Shown piece by piece: positions 57,434-64,000 of a DNA stretch of 64,000 nt. The DNA is from Blattamonas nauphoetae. Its lineage: Eukaryota > Preaxostyla > Oxymonadida. A program made the translations under genes and the position numbers. How positions within the stretch are numbered: position 1 is the first letter of the stretch; the number at the start of each line of letters is the position of its first letter. The notes beneath the pieces are model-generated. The model did not search any database and was not told where the DNA came from. It worked only from the letters and a program-made list of their open reading frames with translations. The stretch spans positions 62,001 through 126,000 of the forward strand of contig JARBJD010000080.1 in NCBI GenBank assembly GCA_033064195.1, written 5' to 3'.

Positions 57434-59037
57434 CTACACTGGCTCTGTCAGAAGAGCTGTTTCTTCAGTGTTGTCTTCAGTGTTAATGTCAGTTTCAGCG
57501 TATGCAGCAAAGCCTGAATATGTCTTGCTGGAGTCCTTCTTCATGAGAACAAGGAGAATAATCTGAAGAGAGCAGCCAGCGAGAACCAAAATTAATCCAC
57601 AGCTCACTAAGATATGGGATCAGAGATGATCGAAACATGAGATGTGTGAAGAGAGAGAGAAATGTCGTATAGAGAAGAAATAAGGTCATATAGAGAAGAA
57701 ATAAGGACACCAAACAACTGAAATAGAGTTGGACATATGGTGTTGTGTTGGTAACGAAGCCCTTTGCGATCAGAGGGATTGACGCGACGAGATGCGCGAA
57801 CACTACACATCCAACAACCAAGCTGAGTATAATCATAACTGGCTTTCGAAATTTGGTCTAGGAAGAGAATAATATGTAAAGAACCCCGGCACACCCCCAA
57901 AAACCCAACAACACCCCAGGTAACTTGGACAGCGATTGCGACCTTAGAAAAGTGACGTGGAGAGAATTAGTGAATAATATCCTTGATAAGACATGAAAAC
58001 AGACAGAATGAATGACTTTGATGGACGTTGCTGCCTTCCCGGGTGTTGTGAAGAGAAGGAGGATTAGTGTGGGGAAGATGCACAGAATAGCTCCGTACAT
58101 GATGATAGAGACGGCGAAATTGGAAGAAGTAATAATGGCTGACAGATAGATAATATAAGAATAAGGGAGAGAAGGATTATAAGTGATGAATAGTGGAAAA
58201 CCTCGTTTTGTTAGAGACATGCCCTTCGAGCAAAGTATTCAAAAATTGGAGAGGTTTAGGAGGATAAAGAACAGACAGAAGCATTTTCACGATGAAAATC
58301 GGATCTCGAGAAGATAACACAGATGATACTGAGGACAACAGTGGTTGCGGAGATGGCGAGGAGGATAACCGTGTCTGAAGAATATGCAGAAGCAAGAAGG
58401 AAGAAGAATGAGAAAGAAGGAGGACATGCCAACATGAGAATGAACTGAAGAGAGGAAGAGCCGATAGAGGCTGAACACCACGATGAAGACTGTTGCGGCG
58501 ATCCAGCTGCAGATTTGGACAAGATTTCCTGCAATAGAATATAAGAAAGGTGAATGAAGAGAGAAGGTGGAATGATTATGATTAATGGAAAGCGAGATCT
58601 TGGCATTGTCGTGAAGTGAGCGAACGAAGACATGGCGAATGAATAACACAAAACAAACTGACTCACACACCAGTGTAGATCGCTTGGAGGCTCGATACGA
58701 CCATAACAGCCGACAAGGCGAGGAATGAGATGGAGTATGCGCGATATCTCTGCTTCTGTGTTTGGCAGAGAATTTTGTCCTCGTAATGGGAGCAATCCAT
58801 AAATGACCAGCCTAATAGAAGGAATCCTGAGACAAGGAGTGAGACGGTCATGACAATTGACAGAGCTGTGAGGAGAAGCGACGGCCAACGCCGAGTTCGA
58901 TTCAAGCAGGGCCATCGAGAAGGAGGGTGAACAGATTGCGATGAACCCAGATCATCACTGAGTTTCTGTTCTTCCATTCTCACGATGGAGAGATGGATAA
59001 CTTTCGTGTGCGAAGAAGGGCCGATCAGTTCATTCAT
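57434..59037 (-). CDS. Multi-pass membrane protein, multi-exon, unrecognised
   Basis: Exon 1 59037-58671 carries a soluble N-terminus and two spans (LLLTALSIVMTVSLLVSGFL; SISFLALSAVMVVSSLQ). A 142-bp intron leads to 58528 (GNLVQICSWIAATVFI). Further hydrophobic exons follow, with frame changes that fit short introns: SDTVILLAISATTVVLSIIC, VSIIMYGAILCIFPTLILLL, VAIAVQVTWGVVGFLG, VMIILSLVVGCVVFAHLVAS and LVSCGLILVLAGCSLQIILL. The end is EETALLTEPV with the stop at 57434. Exon borders after the second are inferred from frame only. About eight spans recall a seven-transmembrane or TMEM-type protein. The start could instead be Met at 58977. Confidence 0.6.
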
Positions 59038-59178
59038 GAATTGTATCGCTCCTTTTCGTTCACATTTTCGAGATTTTGGTTTCTATTCACATCATTTTCT
59101 GTTTTAGAACGTTCACAAAGGAGAATAACAGTGTGTTGAGTACTTTTATCAAAAAAACAATAAAAGAACGAATAGTCA

Positions 59179-60495
59179 TCATCCGTACATCGACATATGC
59201 ATTGCCTTCCACAAATGAGCAGAGTGAGTAGTGCGAGAGTGGTGGCGAAGGAGAAGGAGAGGATGGCGAGTATCGAGTGAGACTGGCAAGAGAGAATCTC
59301 GATCGGTCCGGCAAACCAAACCATGTAGTAACGCCAGAGCCCACAAGAAACACGCACAAACAGTGTTTGTTGTCCAAGAGAAGGAAGAACAGTTCGAAAT
59401 GATCGCTGATTCTGGTCGGTTTCTACCGAGGTGTTGAAGGTTCATGCCCAGCAGTTTGTTCCATTCGATCGATTTGGCAACAATACGCAATCCGAAGAAT
59501 GTGTTTCGGTCGTTTCGGAGCTTTGCCTCAAGCACATCTTCGATGCCCTCCATTCTCAGCATTCGATGAACTGTTGTCCCCATCTGTCGATATTCTCCGC
59601 CTGGTTCGTTCCATTCCCGCTGAGAATACATCATGGAACACAGAAACCAAGAGATTGACTCGTCATGTTCGAAGAGAGTGAGACAACTTGGGATCGTGAG
59701 AATAACAGGCAGAACCACAACAAATTCCAGTGTTTGTTTATAGAAAGGAGATATTTGGAGGAGACCGGCGAGGAGAAACAGAAAATACTTGGATTGGTCA
59801 CCATCGACGATCGAAGTGTGGTTCACGCACAGATGCCAAATATACTGCTCCGAAGGTGCGATGACTTGTTTTAACACCGTCTCGTGAATAACTTGTTGTT
59901 CAATGTCATCTTCAATTTCGAGTTTTGAGAGACCATCCGGAGTTGCGAGCCAGAGAGATTGGTTGATGATTATCATGAGACGGATGTGGATATCGACTGC
60001 TTCAGCAAATGAAAGAGACAGTGAATTGAGAGTGTTGATGACTTGAGGGATCAGAGCAGCTTTGACAAGGGCAAGTCGGACTGCAGGGGAACACAAATTG
60101 ATCAGATTTCTGATCATCTTCATTGCTGCAGTGGTAATGTTCTGACTAGCAGATGAAAGGACCACCACCATAGATTGTATCAAGTCTGTTGAAGATTTGT
60201 CAATGGTCTGCTCAAGGCTGACGAGGAAAGCATCAGCTGATTCTTGATTCTTCGGTTTCACATATTTGAGAAATTTCACCGCTTTCGCTTCCAGAGCCTC
60301 ATCAAGTGCAGGCTGTAACTTCATAGTGGCAACGAGAGATCGAAAAATAACTGCGTTTTCGTCTGCAGTTTTATTTCTACTTTCAGTCCAATTCATGAAT
60401 GGAGAACATTCTGGTGAAGATGAAAAGCAGTGGGAAGAGATACCAGGGCAAGGAGAATCAGTGGAGGAGGATATCTTCGAGACAAAAGCACCCAT
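59179..60495 (-). CDS. ARM-like family copy with lost stop and C-terminal extension (438 aa)
   Basis: The start at 60495 (MGAFVSKISSSTDS) matches the family start. The frame is open to 60540, but that part overlaps the conserved upstream motif at 60523. All landmarks are present and in frame (FMNWTESRNK, LVATMKLQPALD, VKAALIPQ, HETVLKQVIAPSEQY, LTIPSCLTLFE, LRMEGIEDVLEA, LGMNLQHL). Where relatives stop, this copy reads GRNRPES and continues about 80 codons through the conserved downstream block (SFSWTTNTVCACFLWALALL) to 59179. The extension is partly hydrophobic and might act as a membrane anchor if made. It is a candidate third functional copy or an early-stage pseudogene. Confidence 0.65.
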   Translation of the reverse strand: MGAFVSKISSSTDSPCPGISSHCFSSSPECSPFMNWTESRNKTADENAVIFRSLVATMKLQPALDEALEAKAVKFLKYVKPKNQESADAFLVSLEQTIDKSSTDLIQSMVVVLSSASQNITTAAMKMIRNLINLCSPAVRLALVKAALIPQVINTLNSLSLSFAEAVDIHIRLMIIINQSLWLATPDGLSKLEIEDDIEQQVIHETVLKQVIAPSEQYIWHLCVNHTSIVDGDQSKYFLFLLAGLLQISPFYKQTLEFVVVLPVILTIPSCLTLFEHDESISWFLCSMMYSQREWNEPGGEYRQMGTTVHRMLRMEGIEDVLEAKLRNDRNTFFGLRIVAKSIEWNKLLGMNLQHLGRNRPESAIISNCSSFSWTTNTVCACFLWALALLHGLVCRTDRDSLLPVSLDTRHPLLLLRHHSRTTHSAHLWKAMHMSMYG

Positions 60496-60955
60496 TCCGT
60501 CAGGTTTCGGAGTTCGATCACTCGTTATGGGTAAGGTCAAGAAGTGAAATGATTTTGTTTAAAAAAAGACGTCCAAAAGAAAGGATAAAGGAACACCAAC
60601 GAAAATTAGAACTATCCAATGATGAAGACAGCAAACCAAGTGGTGAGAGTGATGAATTCGAGATGAGCGCGTGGGTGTGCATGTGTTGAAGCAGCGAAGT
60701 GAAATGGACGACTCTCAAAATGAAAGGGAGTGCGATTTGAAACTGTGAACAAGAGTGTGTTAGGACCTGATCGAAGGGCATCTGGGGTCTTCAACTTTCG
60801 ACGACACAAACAACAATCGTCCAGCAACTTCATTTTGAGTTGGCTGGTTGGCTTCCAAAACAATGTGGAGACGAAAAGTAGAGTACTGCCACTCAGATTG
60901 ACTGGTATCTTCGGATGAGGAAGAGTTCGGCTCAGATGTGATCCGATTGATCATA

Positions 60956-61427
60956 GTACCCGGATAAACCCGTTAAGTCGGATAAACCCGTTACCAACAT
61001 ACCCCACTTCACATTGATCCTTTTATTCTGACGACTGATATGTTGTGTGGAAAAGAAAGTAATCGGTAGAATTCTGAAATGATTGGTCTCTTGTTCAGTC
61101 GTTTGATCGAGGTCTATGGGTCATTTCAAATCGATGAATGACCAGCCACGACACCCTGCATGTGATGCTGAGTACAAAGAGGTTGCATCTCAATGTACCA
61201 TCCCTTGGACGCCTGGGAAGACATTGGCTAAGTTCCGAGCACATTTCGACTTACATTTTTCTCATTCCATTTCACAATCATTCTTTCAACAGTACCTCCT
61301 ATTTTAAAAATAATGAAGAGAGTAATGAACGGGAAGTGGAAGGATAATTTTAGTGAAGAGGGGGGACTGCTATGCTCCTGTGGAATGGTTAACGGGTTTA
61401 TCCGCTCTAACGGGTTTGTCCGGGTAC
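60956..61427. mobile_element. 472-bp MITE with TA target duplication
   Basis: Ends are inverted repeats of about 40 bp (GTACCCGGATAAACCCGTTA and GTACCCGGACAAACCCGTTA, each followed by a second CGGATAAACCCGTTA). TA adjoins both ends (60954-60955, 61428-61429). There is no coding capacity. TA duplication and size fit a Tc1/mariner-derived MITE. Its ends are unlike those of the pogo element at 52456. Confidence 0.8.
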
Positions 61428-61429
61428 TA

Positions 61430-62226
61430 TCAGAACTCCCCAATCTCTCACGTTTCAGGTGGAGTTTCCAGATAATCAATCAGGATTGCTTGACATGTGT
61501 TCCAATCGATACAACACGATCAATGAAACAATCTGCTTTGAATATTTGAGTGAATGTGGTGGATGGGTTGGTCGGACATTGCTTGTGCATCTTTGGTCTT
61601 CCCTCTTTGTTCGAGTGCACAAAGAGAAGGCTGGCGTGAGCTGAGCAAGGAAAGGGTCTCTTCTTCGCTTCCTGTCGAGATCAGTCCATCCACTCCGATG
61701 AACGAACATCACACCAGCAGCACCGATCAAGCGTGAAGACACTCCGAAGATCGCTGTTTCAAGACAATCTTCCAAAAGTGCATTTCTGTGACATTCTCCA
61801 AGAAATCAGCGAAAGGGTGGTTGATGGGGAAGGCGATCACTCACAAATCCGAAGTGGGAACTGAGAAATGCTGTCGCTGGTGTCGAGCGATCAGTTGGGA
61901 CGAAAGGGAGGGGCAGGGAGATGGAGAGAGTTGGGTTTGATTCTTCGTTTGCCAATTCTTTCAGAATGCTTGTTCTGTGATGTTCCCTCCCTCTTCCTTT
62001 CTTCCTTCGGAGAATCGAGGAATGGTGATTCTCTCATGCTCCAAATAATTTCTGGATGACCGAGATGCGTTGCTAAGTGAGCACCATTTCGTGGAAGAAT
62101 CAGGAAACAATGATGTCTTCACAAACAGTGAGGAGGGGTGAGAATGGACGGGTTTGAATTTGGAGGAGTGGAAGGAGAGTGTGGTGACGATTGAGAGAGA
62201 AGTGGAATAGTTCTGGCAAACGATGA
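61430..62226. other. Fragment-rich spacer
   Basis: About 61800-62150 repeats the segment at 8256-8650 (shared TGTCGCTGGTG, GGGTTTGATTCTTCGTTTGC). About 61550-61660 resembles 2590-2700. No intact gene is supported. Confidence 0.4.
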
Positions 62227-62323
62227 GGTGATTCCAGAGCCGACAAAGATCACACACAAACAGTGTTTGTTGTCCAAAAGAAGCCAGAAACAGTTCGAAA
62301 TGAGCGCTGGTGTTTGTCTAATT

Positions 62324-62578
62324 CTACCAATATGGTGGAAGGTTCATGCCCAGCAAGTTGTTCCATTTAATCGCATTGGAAATAATATAATCTCCTTTTG
62401 TTGTATTTCGGTCGTTTTGCAGCCTTTGTTCAAACACATCTTCGATGCCCGCCATTCTCAACATCCGATGCAGTATCATCCACCTGTGTTGCTTTGCTCC
62501 TCTTCTTATGTTCCATTCCAGCTGGGCATGGATCATCAAATCCTGAAAATACCAGATTGAGCGTTCATCTTCAGTCAT
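62324..62578 (-). pseudogene. ARM-like family remnant, C-terminal quarter only
   Basis: Homology begins abruptly at DERSIWYFQDLM and runs to the normal end (LHRMLRMAGIEDVFEQRL, LGMNLPPYW). It lacks about 270 N-terminal residues. The downstream block follows at 62227. Sequence to the right (62580-62650) is unrelated, marking a breakpoint at the edge of the array. Confidence 0.75.
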
Positions 62579-62639
62579 TCCGGCTTCCGGTATTTGGTTC
62601 TCGTTTTTTTCAAGGAAAGGGTTGATCTCAAGTTGTCCG

Positions 62640-63796
62640 CGAATTTAAGAAAAATAAAAAATTAGAGCAGTGGGTGACATTGATATGATCACATGAGATG
62701 GTTGTTCGTTCCTCAATTTCTATTTCTTCCTGCTGAAGACAGTGTGGAGTCTGCTCAACTGGACTCAAGTTGAAATTATGGATTGATCTCAATCTGACCC
62801 CATTGACGATTGCTTTATTTTCATTCTAGCATCACTTGTTCAATAATTACTGGTCTTTCCTGCTGTTTCATTGAAGAATGATAAATAGAAATGGAATTGA
62901 AAGCTCGTTCTCATTGATCGCCCCTTTCTTGTTTTTTTTAAGTACCAAATACCGGAAGCCGGAATGACTGTTCGATGAATGTGAGATAATAGGCATGGGC
63001 AACAGACAGTCAAGAATGACCGAGTCCAGTCACCGAAAAAAATCGAGTCAGTGACTCACCCCCAAAAGTCCAAAACATGAGGAATCCAGACCCAAAATGT
63101 CCCACTTCCAATCGGACATCGCAGCAGTCTTGATAATCACCTCAATATCCTGGGATATTCCTCTCAAAAACACATTCACAATCTCCATCCTCTATCAATC
63201 GCTTTTCGTAGTGTTTCTTTCACATTTCGCACTATTTTTTAGAATTCAACTCATTTTCAGAAAAATCAAACCAATTTAGACACAGGTCAGCATCACACCC
63301 CATACTTTTATCTCGAGTCACTTTGAGTCACTGATCCGCCCATGCAATCATGCAAATAGTCACCGGACTGACTGGACTGTCCGATCTCCTTTTCAACTGA
63401 AACTCAGCGCGTGAATCGACAAGGTTTGAATTTTGATTTTCTTTTCATTTCCACTCTATTTGACAAAAGGAAACTGATTTTGACTTTCAGGATCAACTCA
63501 CCCCCGCAAATTATCTATGGAGAAAATAAGGGCAAAACCATCGTTTGGCACATCTGTTTGCAATCTTGATCTGCTCTAGTCAAGTTTGATTCTCAGAACA
63601 TCTCCAGTCTCTCTTCTGGACCAACAACACAGAGCACCGTCTCACTCGTGACTATTGACAGTATTGTGTCCTCAACCATTTCAAGTCTACTCAACTATGT
63701 ATATTTATTTATATATTGTCCCAATATTTTGTCCAGGAAACGTATCTCACTCAATTTTGACAGTTAATCACATCGTTCCTCGTATCCCAACAAGAA
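62640..63796. other. 1.1-kb AT-rich intergenic region
   Basis: No gene is seen. Around 62994-63345 weakly inverted GCATGGGC/GCCCATGC words with GAGTCACTGA-type repeats recall hAT-derived MITE ends, but no clean target duplication is found. Promoter sequences for the gene at 63797 should lie here. Confidence 0.4.
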
Positions 63797-64000
63797 ATGG
63801 TATTTTGTGAAATCTTTTTCCTTTTGTGGTTCACCTATGCTTTTCTGTCTCTTTTACGTCATCTTCTTCTTTCCAAACACCTCAAAATATGCAAAAAAGC
63901 AGAAAATGGCGTCCTTCAGTGGGATCCTCCCGTTGTTCTATATCGAGGCCTTCTCGCCCATTCCAGAACCACGACAGTCATCCGAAGTGCACTTGCACGA
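63797..64000 (+). CDS. 5' end of an unknown gene with N-terminal membrane segment, partial
   Basis: From ATG 63797 the frame is open for 68 codons to the window edge. The first ~27 residues are strongly hydrophobic (MVFCEIFFLLWFTYAFLSLL), suggesting a signal anchor or signal peptide. A basic patch and then ENGVLQWDPPVVLYRGLLAH follow. No family is recognised and an intron further on is possible. Confidence 0.5.
   Translation, partial: MVFCEIFFLLWFTYAFLSLLRHLLLSKHLKICKKAENGVLQWDPPVVLYRGLLAHSRTTTVIRSALAR

Noticed and set aside
57084-57566. Plus-strand 160-codon frame between IMPACT and the membrane-protein gene
   Set aside because: It overlaps exon 1 of IMPACT and the last exon of the membrane protein on the opposite strand and has no recognisable motif; treated as a shadow.
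62994-63345. Possible hAT-type MITE with GCATGGGC/GCCCATGC ends
   Set aside because: Only about eight end bases match well and no 8-bp duplication is found. Similarity may be chance.
1-64000. tRNA, rRNA or CRISPR loci
   Set aside because: No convincing T-loop/anticodon arrangement, rRNA core or spaced direct-repeat array was found by eye; the tandem repeats have no spacers.

Overview
The window looks like nuclear DNA of a free-living oxymonad flagellate; Blattamonas nauphoetae is my best guess, from memory and without a database search. The basis is short GT-AG spliceosomal introns (37 to about 140 bp), a TmcB-like multi-pass protein, an IMPACT/YIH1 homologue, a CK1-type kinase fold, and many copies of one protein family whose signature words (FLNW, LVATVKLQPALD, VKADLIPQ, IHETVLKQV, LTIPSCLTFFE, LRMEGIEDV, GMNLPE) I associate with that genome. 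No bacterial operons, rRNA, tRNA or CRISPR were seen.

Layout. From 1 to about 42 kb, and again at 59.2-62.6 kb, the DNA is an array of at least 16 copies of a helical, probably armadillo-like, ~357-residue family, nearly all on the minus strand. Only two copies (30600-31673 and 32129-33193) read cleanly end to end. The others carry one or two lesions each: nonsense codons, frameshifts, lost start or stop, internal deletion, or transposon insertion. Copies share a promoter-like motif about 27 bp upstream of the start and a conserved block downstream of the stop. Between them lie duplicated scraps of other genes, a 38-bp minisatellite (two arrays) and a 41-bp minisatellite (about 26 units).

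Mobile elements. Two tyrosine-recombinase (DIRS-type) retroelements lie at 9889-14500 (looks whole) and 37088-41675 (broken, about two breaks). DNA transposons are a 744-bp inverted-repeat element (6451-7194), a Mutator-like element with 237-bp terminal repeats and a 9-bp target duplication (25522-28488), a 1344-bp element with a perfect 8-bp duplication (35125-36468), a pogo/mariner-type element with an intron in its transposase (52456-54077) and a 472-bp MITE (60956-61427). Four of these sit in or just beside family genes, and the family gene at 34897-41913 carries two insertions.

From 42 to 59 kb the DNA is ordinary gene-dense host sequence: a three-exon TmcB-like gene (+), a six-exon CK1-like pseudokinase (-), the pogo element, a small secreted cysteine-rich protein (+), a two-exon unknown (+), IMPACT (-) and a multi-exon membrane protein (-). 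A partial gene enters at the right edge.

The most notable biology is the mosaic structure of the array. Copies share long identical tracts with different partners along their length, as expected if segmental gene conversion shuffles an archive of mostly broken genes.
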